Part shown: piece by piece, positions 24,601-35,574 of the stretch
How the letters are laid out: the number at the start of each line of letters is the position of its first letter
Numbering within the stretch: the first letter of the stretch is position 1
Origin: Amoebophrya sp. A120
Taxonomy: Eukaryota > Sar > Dinophyceae > Syndiniales > Amoebophryaceae
Direction of reading: 5' to 3'
DNA length: 64,000 bases
Assembly (NCBI GenBank): GCA_905178155.1
Contig: CAJINV010000021.1
Span: 974,449 to 1,038,448 of the forward strand
Notes under the pieces: model-generated
Told to the model about the DNA's origin: nothing
The model's input: only the letters and a program-made list of their open reading frames with translations
Database searches by the model: none
Made by a program: the position numbers and the translations under genes

Positions 24601-27600
24601 GGGGTGGTGGTGGCTGTATCAAACGGGGCTCGTCCTGTTTGATGCTTTTGGTATCGGCACCCAGGTCGTTCCTGTCATCGGTGGCTTCATCTTCGTGCTT
24701 GTCCGTCTCTTTATTATTATTTTCTGCATTAATCGCGAGAATTTGTTTGGGAACGGGAAGCAACTCTGCGGTGGTTCTGGTCTCTTGCTGATCATGACAA
24801 CAAAGATGTTGTGCACCAACATCACGATCTTCCTCCTCCTCGACTTCTTTTAGCAAATTCCGCAAATCATCCTGATCTTCTGGCGCTTCGGTCGAGGGCG
24901 TGATCTTGTTGCAACTGAGAAACTCGTCCACATCGACATCGTCGGCACGAAGATCGTCCTTGGCTGCTTGTTCCAGTCTCTCCACGAGGATGCAGCTCTG
25001 ACCCCCTGCTGCTGCTTCTTCCTTGATGCTACCGCTACTGCTATTGCTTTCAGCCGACCCTGGAACTTGTTCGCCTTTGATGGTGTTCAGCGCCGTCGGC
25101 ACCATAATCGTGCGCTTCTGTACTGCTCCAGAAGTAACTCTGCTTACTATTCCGTTATGATCTTCCGTGGTGTCGTCGTGATCATGGTCTTCTGCGGACG
25201 TAGACGACGTCCCCGCGCCATCCCCGCCCGCCCCCGCCGTGTGCGCGTCGTCATTTTCGTGCTCGCCTTCCGCCGGGAACAGGTGCTGAAAAAGATCCGC
25301 GGCACTTGGACTCGCCGCCACGCCGCCTCCCCCAGCGGTAGGCCGCCGAGAGCCACGGAGTTGTTGGGCAGCTTCCTCCTGGTTCGGGTTGTTTTCGAGA
25401 AGAGGTGGACTCGCTGCAGCTGTCGCAGCAACAGGACCACAAGTAGAGTTGTGCCGACTTCGGTTTTTCTCCCTGATGTCTGAGGTACCAAACTCGACTT
25501 GTTCATCTACTTCCGGGAGCGTCTTCGAAAACTGGTACAAAGCCCTGAAAAAGGTTTGCGTCAAGTAGTCCCACAGCTGCGCCAGCAGTGCCCGAAAGTG
25601 TGACTTTTTCCGCAACGTTTTGCGCAGCAAATCGACCGCCTCCAGCAGTTCCGGGAAAAGCTTCTCGAGCTTGTTCGAGGACGTTGTCCCGGTATTGTTA
25701 TTTTGCACGACCTGGAGGTGGTTAATATGATCCATCGCACCAGCCCTACAGCCGTTCGTTGTTCCAATACTAGTACCGCCTCCCATGTGAAGAAAGGACC
25801 CCGCACGGTGCAACGCAGCTCCTGGACCACCACGAGGACCGGAGCTACTACTACAGGAGGCCGAGGAGGAGAGCGACTCCTGGTGCTGGTACTCCAGGGG
25901 CGAGCTCAAAGAGTTGTGCTCGCCGGACTGCTGCTGCACCGGTCCAAAGGTCGCGGTTCGCGTGAGTGAAGAGTCGAATTCGTCGACCCAATCAAAAAGC
26001 GGCAGATCGGCAAGGGCGCTGTCAACAAGCAGTTTCAAAACGGAGAAAACTTCCGCACGAAGACCGTCGGAAAGCTCCTGCAGCGCCTTGACGCTGATCC
26101 CGACAAAAGAGCCGTGGTCGTGAGGGTGTGCGTCGTCGTAGTGGTGGTGCTCGGAGGCCTTAGTTGCGCCGCAATCGACCCTCGGCGATGAGCAGTCGTT
26201 GACACCTCTAGTATTTCTTGCTGGCGCTCCTACACTACTACCGACATCGATTGTATAAGCAGGTGTGTTCGCTACATCGTCGTTGGCAAAGTTATCATCT
26301 TCAAAGCTGCACTTACTCCCCGCCGCCGCCCTCCGCCCCCGCGGCGCCGACCTGCCGATCTTGCTGTGGCGCCGGCGTTCCTCTCGCTTGGCCTTCCGGG
26401 TTGAGAAGATCGCGGTATGATGTTCGCTCGCTCCACTCGGCGAATACAGGGTGGAAGCGACGGGACTGCTTTGCCGCTGCTGGCCATACGATGACCCTAC
26501 TACTCGGTCGTCATCGTGGGCAAGATTTTTACCAGTCGCAGAAGGAACAACGGAGCTGCCCACTGGGGGAGTGATGTGTCCGCTCGAGGGGACGACACAG
26601 TTCTGGGCTGCGCCAGAATTACTCATCTCGCGGCCCTTTTTCATCCGTCGCTTCAACGTTTTCCACATTTCTTGTTTCTTCTTCAACTTCCCAGCGGCCT
26701 GCTGCAGCACACAGTTTGCAGTGGGAAATTTTCCGGAACTGGACTGAATGGAGGCCGATGTTGGGCTTCGGGGCGACGGCACGCCTCCAGTTGTAGAAGT
26801 GTGGTTCTTTATGATCGTCGGTGCCGGCGAGGACATGCGAATCAGGTGCGAGGTGCGCTTCTCGGGAAAGTGATTTTCGAGCGGCCCGGTCCGCGCGCAG
26901 TTCTGCTCCCAATCAGTCGCCGTGAGTTTTATTTTCCTTTTTGACTTGCTCGAAGAGTGGTTCTTGTGCCTCGTTCTTGCCTGTTGAAAATGTTCCTCAT
27001 TTATTGCGAAACTGCCATGCAGGTCATCGTTTCCATTCTGGATACGAGGGTCCTCCTCGTCATCTCCTCCACCTGTGGGTCGTCGTGTCATTGCGGCGGT
27101 CAGTTCTCCTTGAACAAACTCAGGTCCTCTCCGTGATGTTGTCGTGAAGCCCTTGTTGTGTTGACCGCGCCTCGTACTGCGAGGAGCAACGTGATTTTCA
27201 GTACAAATACCTTCGCCGTCGTTATAAAATTCTTCGGACGAATCATCGTCGTCAGGGTCGAAGGCTTGCAGGACCACAGCTTCCTTCTCCAGAGCGCTAC
27301 TCGCGATTTGGGAAACGTCGTTTAGGCAGGAAACCAGAAACAGCAAATGCTGCATCAGATCTCGGTTGTTGCGACCACTTGTCCCGCTGGATCGGCGGCA
27401 GTTGGTGGCCATCAACAGTGACCCTCTTGGGTCCTGTGTCATCGTGATGCGCCGAAGCGTGCTGGTGTTGGGACCAGCCCCGGCAGGATTCTTGTTCAGG
27501 CCGTGCGATGCTGGGTGGAGATGGTCGCCTCCAAGCGCCGGCCGCAGGACGTTGTTGCTCGTGTTCCCCCCCGCGGCGGAGTCAGCTGCCAGAGTGGACG

Positions 27601-30600
27601 ACGTCGTTGAGTTACTAGTGCCATTCTTCAATTGGCCGACTTTATCTATTCCCTGTTGCAACAGCTGGTGCTGGTGGTGCGCAACGGCAACACCTCCACC
27701 ACCACCGCTTCGGGGAGAAATAAAACCGGCCATGGCGGTGACGCTTTGGGCTTTGCAGTGCTCCAGCAACAGCTTGCAGTAGTGCTGGATGGCTTGCGCG
27801 AGGGCGTGCACCACGAAGTCATGCTGGCCGTACAGGACGAGCGCCCCATCGATCAACGAGAACAGGTCTACGGGCCCGGTGGTGAACAGGGGCACCTGAT
27901 CGACCTGGCTGCTGTAACCATGTTGCGATAGACCACCGGTGTGGCAATTGTAATTCATCCCGGACAGTCCTCCCCCAAGCAAACCGCATGTAGATGATCC
28001 TGCCAACATGTGCTGCTGCAGCTGCGAGTTTAAGTGCAGCGAGCTGTGGGGGTCGTAGTCGAAGCTGCACAGTTTTTCCGAAGAAAAAGTTCTCGTCAAT
28101 CCTCCACCGCCATTATAGGACGTACTGAGCCGCGGCGGCGCGCCGAAATTGTAGCTCGGGCGCGCCGGAGCAAACCCGAGGGAGGCTGAAGAAGATCCTG
28201 TTGTAATATTGTGGGGCGAGCTGGCGAAAGACTGCCGCCTCGACGAGGTGGTGCCATAATGAACTACGCTGCTTTATGGTCTTCTCAAACGTCACACTCT
28301 CAACTGTTGCATGAATCTGTAATGCAAGAATGGCAAAAGCCAAAGGGGGAAGATTGCAAAAATCGCATTACAAATCCCGCGCAGATTTAGGTGGTGTTTA
28401 GCCCTTCGCAAATTTGTCATGCGAAGCAGCTTGATCTTGTGGATGATGACGGTACTTTGATAACAGTTGAGAATGTAACATTTGAGAACTCCATATGCTT
28501 CTCGGAGGTGGCGCTAGGAGCTGGCTGCACCGGCCCTCGACCTGCGGGCCCCAGACGCTCGGGCGGCCGGTGGGGCGGCTGTCCCGGACCACCTCCAGAC
28601 GCTCGACAATGGCCTTGAGTTGCGGGTCGAGCACCTGTAGAAGTGGCAGAAAAATAATATAAAAGTGCGGCTTGTGAATACCGTTATTCACTCATAATTG
28701 TCTTGCATGAAGCTGGACCAGACCCCGAGGCTGCAGCGCATTCATTGTTTTGCATGCATCTATGGAACAAGATGCAAATGAAGGATCGAATCGGTGTTAA
28801 AGAAGATCTTCTATTGCGTAGTACAACAGTAGTACCTGTGCAATTGTCGAAGTGCATAGGTCAGTGACAGACGGCAAAAACTTGTCGTAGTATTCCGGAT
28901 CGTGTACGAGGGACCCTTCCGACAGTGCGACTCCGTAATTCTGCACGAACCTGCCGAGCAGCGTGATCGCGTGCACGCATCCGTGGAAGTTTTTGCTCGC
29001 GAGCTGACTCAACGTCGTGGTGGAGGATCCTCCTTTGCTGGAGGCAACTGCGTTCTTCGTGCCAATATCCGTGTATGATGACGTTGCGCCACTAACGGAG
29101 GTGATCGTGATCGAAGGCATGGGGCCGAAATCGGACAGCGTTCCTGCCATAGAAGTACAACTCGTGGTCCCTCCAGTCGGACTCCTGGCGGGAGGTTGTT
29201 GTACAGAAGCTCCTGCTGATTTAACATTACTTGCGCAAGTTTTCCCAGCAGCAGCACTCGGATTTTTCCCGCCACTCACCGCCGCGTTACACGTGACTTG
29301 CAATCTTGAGGTCAACTGATCTAGCACAAGGCACACGCGGCGGTGCACTGACCACACGTAGAGTTCGGCCGCGACCGTGCAGCAGTCATTCGCATTCCGG
29401 GCTGCCTGCATCAACAACGCCTGGAGTTCCAGGCTGGCGCGCGTGTTCACGAACTCCTCGAGCATCACCAGCACCGTCTCCACCGTCGGCCGCTTCTCCG
29501 CACCGGGGAGATGAAAAGTAGACTGAACATCATTATCCTGATGAAAAGTACTAGCCCGTCTTTGCTGATGGTGATGACCACCGCCCATGATGAGCCCGGC
29601 CTTGCTGCGCCGTCGGGAAGAAGAAGGCATTAGAGTTGATGTCCTCCCGTGCAGCTGCTGTCCATGTCCTCCCGGCCGTCGGACGTTCTTTCCCTGCGGC
29701 AATTTCGAAAAATCTGGCTCCGCTGGACTGCCATGACGGGTCGCGCGCCCACGGTGAGTGGTGCGCCGCCGACGGTGATGGTTGTACGACGACCCTGCGT
29801 CAGCGTTGTACTCGTCTTCGCCATCGATCGACCGGGAGGGGCCTAGAAATTGATGCGATTTCGCTCGTGCAGAAGACATGATAAACACTAGTGACACGAC
29901 AGCACCACGCGGCCATAATCGTAATGCCAGTAGGTGACGCTGACGCAAAAGTAGAAGCACAGCCAATAAATTAATAAGGCTGCAATTGCGAATAGGGAAG
30001 ATGAACATGATCAAGATCAGCCTCGGTCGAGAATCATAAAAACAAAAATTATAGTACGCGACAGCAGGTCAGATCCGCTGTGCAAATTCGGTGTCTCCCG
30101 GCGATCCGGGGACGGACTGCGATTCAGGTGCGAAACCCGAAGAAACGATTGCACCCGCTGTGGTCGTACCGAAGGGCGCTCCATGTAGTCATGGCTTCGC
30201 AAGGACGAATTTGAGGAACGCCGACCCGACCCTGACTTCCGCTTGTGCTTGCTCCTCGACGTCGTCCCGGGGCCTGATGAAGTAAAGCAGGGGTCATCTT
30301 TTTAATGTTTGCTGGATTTTGAAGATCAAGATTCTCACCCGCATCACATTTCGAAAATCATTTCGTATGAAAACGATGCATCGATTTCGATTTCCTGCTT
30401 CTCGTCCCTTCTAAATAAGATTTCGCTGTCGAAAGTTGAAGTTCAAATTGTACCTGCTATACCTCCTGATCCGCCTCCTGTCGTGCTTTCCTCTGGGTCC
30501 TCACAGGACTCGAGGACAACGTTGTCCACCAATGCGGATATCAAATCCTTCTCCGAGGCGCGAAAGATCAGCGCGTGAATCGCAAATCATGCGAATAAAA

Positions 30601-32505
30601 ATTTACCGTAGAAGTACAACTACACGTACAAAATGCATCATAAGTTCTTGTCAAACTTCTAAAGTAGCATGAGACTTGTCATCCTGAAAATGGTTGGTGA
30701 ACAAGAGACTTTGTCATGGAGCTGCGTCAGGACCATGTTCTGCTTCTGGTTTGCGTTGCAGCCTCGTCAGCAGGGAAGATGGCCAGCGCCACAGCTGGGG
30801 CGTTCGGGGGTCGGAAGCCGAGCCCGGGCGCCCCGGATGAGGATTGACCTGCGTGCTATTGGAGGGGGCCTGGCCTCTGGCGAATCGCCTGTCCACTGCC
30901 CCAGGACCAAAAGTCACCCAAAAGGCGGGGCCGGAGAGCCCAGCCTCGCCGTGCTTAAAAAACATGATCATACGAATTCCGGCATCCGCTGGCCCTGAGC
31001 CGGGCCAGGACGATTTCTTGTCTTCGACACAAGAAATTCACGGACTTTTTCGCAATTTTCGCGGACCGCGAAAATTGGCAATTTTGGGCATGATCATGCT
31101 TTTTCTGGTGAGGGCCTTATGTGCCCTGTGCCATCGTGTTTGAAAAACATGATCATACCATTTTTCCGCAGCTCAGATTTGTCACTTTTGGAGAAGTTGG
31201 AAAATTTCTAAAAGAAAATGACACAAAGTAGGGTATGATCATGTTTTTTAAACCGATGCTATGGCGCGAAAACGCTGAAAAGTAGCACTTTAAAAAAACC
31301 GCCAATCACGATGGTATGAGGCAGGTCAGGAAATATGACCATGGCCGCCGTTAGCTCGTGGCCAAAAAACATGATCATACTCAAAAAAGAGGCACTTTTG
31401 GCCCTCCCGTAACACAAATTTCGCGCATGTGCGCGCACTTTTTTCGCTGTTTGATTTCCGTTTTTTCCTCCACCCTGATCACCGCCGGCATCCGGGCTTT
31501 TCGGCCGGCGCGGGGGCAGCTGAGCTGGCCGCGGACGGGCTTGGGCTTCTGGCCTTTGTGGCCATCTATTACTCCAGGTCTTTGTGTTGCTGTTGAGTCA
31601 GCAGGATCACGCTCATGATCATGCTGAAGGAGCAAGCGTTGCACATGTGACCCGCCGGGCGTCTTCTCGTATGCATCGCGCCCACTACACTTGCAGACGC
31701 GAATCGCGACGGAATGGCCTGTCTTCTATGGCGGCCGGTATCTCTGACGAAGATCTCTCCCGTTGGCTATCATAGTCATAACAAGCGGCCACTTTCTAGC
31801 TAGTTAACCACCCCACCCATATGTCGCAGCGAAAATATACCAGACACATTGTTCCTGTGGGGGGGATGCCGCATCAAAAATGAAAAAAAAATCGATTTTT
31901 GCCGAAAAGTGGCCTTTTATGAGTATGATCATTTTTTTCAGCGCGATATCAGGACCATGTTCTGCTTTTGGTTTGCGTGTACTCGGTAAACAAACTGGTG
32001 CGTATCATACCCAATCTCGGTCGCACTCGTCCCGTTCGAGAACATCAAGCTCGTCTTCTGGGCCGTGGTCGCAGCTGCTACTTTTCGAATGTTTCCGACT
32101 CCTTTTGTAGTTCTTCATCTCATAGTCATCATCTACTTCATGATGCCTATAATTTTCATCTCGCCGTCCCCGTCGGTGCTTGTGGTTGTGGGGGTGTTTG
32201 TCTTTGCTCTCTCTGCCTTTCGACATCCCGACACCAGCACCTCCAAACTGATCATCCCGCCCGGCTGCTTCTCCCCTCCAGGAGCTAACCTCGCGAAGTT
32301 CTTCCGGTGTTAGAAACGGCTGGACCAGGCCGGGAAAGGTTAACAAAGCCGCCGCGACGCAGTGCAAGAAGCCGAGGTCGATCGCGCGACGGAGTTCGTC
32401 GTACACTTGCTGCGACACAGGGCCAAACTCGTCGCTCCTCCGGGCCGCTTTTTCGTCCGAATTCTGGCTCGGGGTTTTTGCGCCGAACCCGAGGCAGTCA
32501 AACAT
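18643..32505 (-). CDS. Giant multi-exon protein with C-terminal chromo-barrel/Tudor-knot-like domain
   Basis: About 3,200 residues. Exon 1 begins at ATG 32505 (MFDCLGFGAKTPSQNSDEKA) and ends at a donor GTATGA after DRDW near 32010. Exon 30464 to about 30585 (ALIFRASEKDLISALVDNVV) joins 30273-30058 and then 29842-28836 by GT-AG introns; 28634 follows by another. Seven introners are then removed at exact target duplications, one with an altered duplication, and one more (22133) with a one-base uncertainty. Long Ser/Gly/His-rich linkers separate helical blocks, for example LFSLIDGALVLYGQHDFVVH and LLAQLWDYLTQTFFRALYQF. Near the C-terminus three exons assemble WSMKWRPVEVLEV-MRNTK and VRVHYIG-YDPQYDELIP, the pattern of chromo-barrel/Tudor-knot domains, which bind methylated histones in MSL3/MRG15-type proteins. 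A basic KKKRRRSK patch follows. A chromatin role is inference. The link from exon 1 across the repeat-filled intron is the weakest join. Confidence 0.65.
18901..19186 (-). mobile_element. Introner, family E, duplication GCGAA
   Basis: Ends TATCCTGAGGAAAAACGTTC and GTTTTTACTCAGGATA. GCGAA is at 18896-18900 and 19187-19191. Removal joins EGAFA to SSLGF. Confidence 0.93.
19972..20136 (-). mobile_element. Introner, family B, duplication CC(C/G)AT
   Basis: Ends TATGCATTGCAGAAGTATCG and CTTTTGCAGAGCATA. The flanks CCCAT and CCGAT match at four of five bases. Removal joins VHYIG to YDPQY inside the chromo-barrel-like domain. Confidence 0.9.
20191..20394 (-). mobile_element. Introner, family G, duplication TCACC
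   Basis: Ends TATGCAGGAAAGTAAAGAG and CTTTTTCTTGGATA. TCACC is at 20186-20190 and 20395-20399. Removal joins EVLEV to MRNTK in the chromo-barrel-like domain. This copy can be read as GT-AG. Confidence 0.9.
22133..22369 (-). mobile_element. Introner, family G, duplication AAAAC
   Basis: Ends GTATGGGAAGAAAAAAGTGT and ATATTTCCCTGGATA. AAAAC is on both sides. The conserved frame (RFDRF then FTQDYY) needs one extra T at the junction, so the exact splice point is off by one from the simple model. Confidence 0.75.
22629..22910 (-). mobile_element. Introner, family E, duplication GAACA
   Basis: Ends TATCCTGAGTAAAAACGTAC and GTACGTTTTTACTCAGGATA, near perfect. GAACA is at 22624-22628 and 22911-22915. 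Removal joins SKSC to SSSSS. Confidence 0.94.
22950..23253 (-). mobile_element. Introner, family C variant, duplication GTTCC
   Basis: Ends TATGACACCCTCAGAATGGA and CCAACCTGAGGCTTTCATA. GTTCC is at 22945-22949 and 23254-23258. It leaves only a 39-base exon between it and the family E copy. Removal joins GSPE to REQVD. Confidence 0.92.
24312..24552 (-). mobile_element. Introner, family F, duplication CGTCG
   Basis: Starts TATGGAAGGTCACAACGCCC and ends GAGAGTTGGCACGGTGATA. CGTCG is at 24307-24311 and 24553-24557. Removal joins SSTD to DAPSV. Confidence 0.88.
28275..28494 (-). mobile_element. Introner, family D, duplication TGCTT
   Basis: Ends TATGGTCTTCTCAAACGTCA and AACATTTGAGAACTCCATA. TGCTT is at 28270-28274 and 28495-28499. 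Removal joins PPPR to SSVVH. Confidence 0.93.
28635..28835 (-). other. Canonical GT-AG intron
   Basis: Donor CACAG|GTACTA and acceptor TCTACAG|GTGCTC join IAQ to VLDP in frame. It shows that ordinary spliceosomal introns coexist with introners in the giant gene. Further GT-AG introns lie at 29843-30057 and 30274-30463. Confidence 0.85.
30720..31990. repeat. Intronic repeat cluster with AAAACATGATCATAC words
   Basis: Seven copies of ATGATCAT, most as AAAAAACATGATCATAC or the reverse, occur near 30960, 31090, 31148, 31237, 31368, 31615 and 31923. The cluster is bordered by a direct repeat of AGGACCATGTTCTGCTTC (about 30728-30757 and 31949-31977). It fills most of the proposed first intron of the giant gene. 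No open frame of note was seen. Confidence 0.7.
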
Positions 32506-32773
32506 GCCGGCCGGGGAAGGAAGCCTGAAAGTAGAGCGGAAAATTTTGAAAAAGAAAATCTTATGCCTCTGAGGTGGACCCACACACGTCGACCACGGCG
32601 TCGGCGCTTGTTGTGCGACAAGCCTACATTCTTACGTTTCATCACACACCAGATGAAGAGCAGGTGATCTTCACCTATGAAGATCTCATTCTACGAACCA
32701 AACGAAATTCAATCTGAGAAACTTGGTGTGGAGAATAAACTACGTCGTACGACAATCATCCGCTTTATTTGAC

Positions 32774-33962
32774 TTACTGGATCCAATCCATCAATCCGGT
32801 CGACTCCCGCGACTCGCGACGGGTCAAGTCTTCTTCATTTTCGTTTTTCTATCGAATGCAAAAATGTCTGGGTCTGGAAGGTTGTAACTTGTGATGCTAT
32901 TTGTGGACTCTACAAAAATCTGTGTTGCAGGAGCAGCAACAGGAGTCTAGTTTTTGCTACGCGGTGGACGGGGAATTTCTCATGCGGTATAGGCATGAGG
33001 AAGCCCTCGCAAAATCTCTGATGCTAGAGCACACATCACAGACATAAGTAAATGGGTCTTCCAAAATCTGCATGACAAACTCCTACACTCATCCAGTCTC
33101 AGACATTTTTCCATTTGATATTGTGATCTTCATCACCTCCATGTGCCGCCTCCCCGCCAAATTTTCCGCTTTGTGCCATTCCTGCTGCATATGCAAGTGC
33201 ACAACTCCCCCTCCCCCTCATTTGTATTGCGTGAACAGCAATACAAACACCAGCATACGTGGAGTTTGTCTATGACAAATTCATGCGCCTAGTGTAGTAC
33301 TGTTTGGGCTCCTTCCGGAATCTGTCATGCATAATAGTGACGCAAAGAAGCAATTGGATTTGGGATTTTGCATGAGAAATGAGGCCGAGGGGGAGTTGTG
33401 CACTCTCATACTGCAGCCCTGCCGCCACCTCCTCGACGGTGAGGGCCGACAGTATGGAGTTCTCAGACGTTACATTCTCAACTGCTACGTGATTTGTCAT
33501 GCAAAATGACCGTGAGCCGCAAGACGATCAAGCTGCTTCGCGTGACAAATTATCGAAGGGCTAAACAGCATCTAAATCCGTACTAAATTTGTGATGCAAG
33601 ACTTGCAAGCTTGCCCCTTTCCCTATTACTGTTTTGGCATGCCAAATTCATGTGACAGCTGAGAATGTAGCAATTGAGAACGCCATAGACAGCACCCCGC
33701 CGGGCTCCGCGGAAGATTGCAGCATGGTGAGGGTGGACTCCGTGGGCTGCAAAACCAGGTTGCTAAACGTGTCCTTGACGCCAAAAACGTGCTCCTGCCC
33801 GGTTTCGTCGATGTGCGAGTGGCCGGCTACAGTATTACTGGTACAACCAGCCGCTCCTAATCCAAAGGGCTCTCCGCCCTCCGCAAGAATGGCGCGCCAC
33901 TGCTTCAGCCCCTTGTGCCGCGAGGAGAAAGAAAAAACATGCGGGCCGAGACCGATGTCCAT
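32774..33962 (-). CDS. Small hypothetical protein split by three introners
   Basis: Taking ATG 33962 as the start, removal of introners at 33453, 33190 and 32850 gives about 150 residues. They begin MDIGLGPHVFSFSSRHKGLK, contain GKAGCT-like glycine-rich turns and a VFGVKDTFSNLVLQPTES block, then ALTVEEVAAGLQQEWHK, and end TGLMDWIQ. The frame is open for some codons upstream (KSRSDEQSRLSN), so an earlier exon is possible. The first two junctions have exact duplications; the last is fitted by the frame. I do not recognise the family. Confidence 0.6.
32850..33120 (-). mobile_element. Introner, family A, no clear duplication
   Basis: Ends TATCGAATGCAAAAATGTCT and CAGACATTTTTCCATTTGATA. The flanks do not match as 5-mers. 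A join MKIT to KNENEE is possible only if two bases beyond the element are also dropped. Confidence 0.75.
33190..33410 (-). mobile_element. Introner, family F, duplication CTGCA
   Basis: Ends TATGCAAGTGCACAACTCCC and GGGAGTTGTGCACTCTCATA. CTGCA is at 33185-33189 and 33411-33415. Removal joins AAGLQ to QEWHK. Confidence 0.93.
33453..33687 (-). mobile_element. Introner, family D, duplication GACAG
   Basis: Ends TATGGAGTTCTCAGACGTTA and GCAATTGAGAACGCCATA. GACAG is at 33448-33452 and 33688-33692. Removal joins GGVLS to ALTVE. Confidence 0.93.
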
Positions 33963-34208
33963 GTTGCTTAGCCGACTCTGCTCGTCGGACCGCGACTTGT
34001 TAGGGGTTTTTGATTTTTGTTTTGAATATTACTAAAATTTATTTTCCGATCTTCTTCTGGTTTGTTCCGAAAGAAACAAATGGAATTTACAAAAGTGCAC
34101 ATGATGACGAAGACATCAATTATGACTGTGCACATCACAGACTTATGGTAAAAACAAATGGTAATGAATCGCGTTCCCGACAATGATCTATCTATGCGAT
34201 ACTCAACG

Positions 34209-35574
34209 TCAATTTGTAAGGAGTACCAGGTTTTTCATTTCCACGATAGACAGCGTCCGCTTTTCGTAGGTGACCGCAGCGTATGCATTGCAAATATGTC
34301 TGGGTCTGGAAAGGTGGAACCTGTAATGCGTGTCTTGCATTCCTGGAAAATCTGTGTTGCGTGAGGAGCAAATGGACAGCTTTTCTTGTCATGCAAAAAC
34401 GCAATTTGCAATGCGTACCAGGTATCAGAAAGCTTCCCCAAAGCTTGTCATGCTTGGCCGCCATTGCAAGCGTTGCAATCGTGCGCGATTCAGCATCACA
34501 GGTTTCCAGACCCAGACATATTTGCAGTTGATACAGCGCCAACAAGGGCAATAGCCGTCATCTTCGGGACGCCGCTGTTCGTCGTGGCGGCCGTAGAAGA
34601 CGAAGAGCTGGATATGCTGCGCAAAAGTATCGACGCACCCGTAGTAATGGCAATCCTGCTGCATGACAGCTTTATCTTTCTACGCTACCCAGCGTTACAA
34701 ATTTCATTCTTCCCGCTGAGGACTACATTTGTGATGCGATTTCTACTGGTACGAGCGTTGTCCTTTTGATTTTGCAATGCATACTGGAGGATGAGCCACC
34801 ATTCATTCCTGCTGCCGCGCCGCTGCGCAACACGAAGAGAAATTCCGCTTCCGAGCGAAAGCACGGCCAGCGGCACTCGATTTCGCGACAGAGGTGCTGT
34901 GGAATGCGGATTAGGTATTCCACCAGCTGCTGCTCCCCACCATTGCCAGGCGTGACGCAACCAATGTAAACGGCGTTGGAAGCGTACCTGTGTTGGCGAT
35001 ATACGAAGCTCTCCAATATGAAAATGTTCTATTACAAGCACACGACATATACTACAAGCACCATACCATGTGGATTAAGATTATGCACGATGGTATGATC
35101 AACATTTGCAGATGATGCTTCGTAAAACGCAATGATGCCATGCTGTATGACATTATCCGCGATGGTATGATGCACACGCGTAGATAGCGCTTCATGACGC
35201 GCAATGACGCCCTGCTGTTCAACATTACTCACGATGTTATTGTCGACCTTCTCGGCTACAACTTCATGACACGACGCTATGATGCGCTCGTGCTCATCAA
35301 TGACACTAGTAGTCATGATCATAGCGCAAACTGCAGCTTCACAATTTGTTCGTCGTTATACACCAAACGCAGACGCACAATCCTGTTTTTCATGATACAC
35401 TTACACACTGACTGCATCATTCAACATTGGATCTGCAAAAAATCATCAATACCGTTCATCCAAACTGAGGAAAGTGCAAAACTTTTGACATTCCTCCGCC
35501 GTTGCCAACGGAACGGACACCGTGGTCTGCAAAAACTGCAGGAGCGCCGGGGAGGTACAATAGCTGCTCGCCAT
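34209..35574 (-). CDS. Hypothetical protein, about 170 residues, with repeat-filled intron
   Basis: Exon 1 starts at ATG 35574 (MASSYCTSPALLQFLQTTVS). A likely GT-AG intron (donor AA|GTTTTG near 35490, acceptor GAGAG|C near 35011) leads to FVYRQHRYASNAVYIG. The body reads GGEQQLVEYLIRIPQHLC and RSEAEFLFVLRSG. After removal of introners at 34613 and 34282 (GGSSS-SSSST, LVGA-AVTYE) it ends EMKNLVLLTN. The central block has mixed hydrophobic and charged residues like a folded domain, with a poly-Ser linker. Family not recognised. The proposed intron carries a tandem repeat. Confidence 0.6.
34282..34533 (-). mobile_element. Introner, family A variant, duplication CAGCG
   Basis: Ends TATGCATTGCAAATATGTCT and GACATATTTGCAGTTGATA. 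CAGCG is at 34277-34281 and 34534-34538. Removal joins LVGA to AVTYE. Confidence 0.93.
34613..34783 (-). mobile_element. Introner, family B, duplication CTGGA
   Basis: Ends TATGCTGCGCAAAAGTATCG and GATTTTGCAATGCATA. CTGGA is at 34608-34612 and 34784-34788. Confidence 0.92.
35080..35325. repeat. Three diverged copies of a ~72-bp tandem repeat
   Basis: Units start ATTATGCACGATGGTATGAT, ATTATCCGCGATGGTATGAT and ATTACTCACGATGTTATTGT at a 72-base spacing. A multiple of three, the spacing keeps a minus-strand frame open (GIIAFYEASSANVDHTIVHN repeated), but the block lies in the proposed intron of the neighbouring gene. Confidence 0.75.

Noticed and set aside
32005..32505. Separate small gene MFDCLGFG... 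ending in WV-stop
   Set aside because: Its end coincides with a good donor (TGG|GTATGA), and the next coding stretch downstream has no start of its own, so it is better taken as exon 1 of the giant gene; not proven.
35080..35325. CRISPR array
   Set aside because: Units are diverged and abut at 72-base spacing without constant repeats and unique spacers; the genome is eukaryotic.
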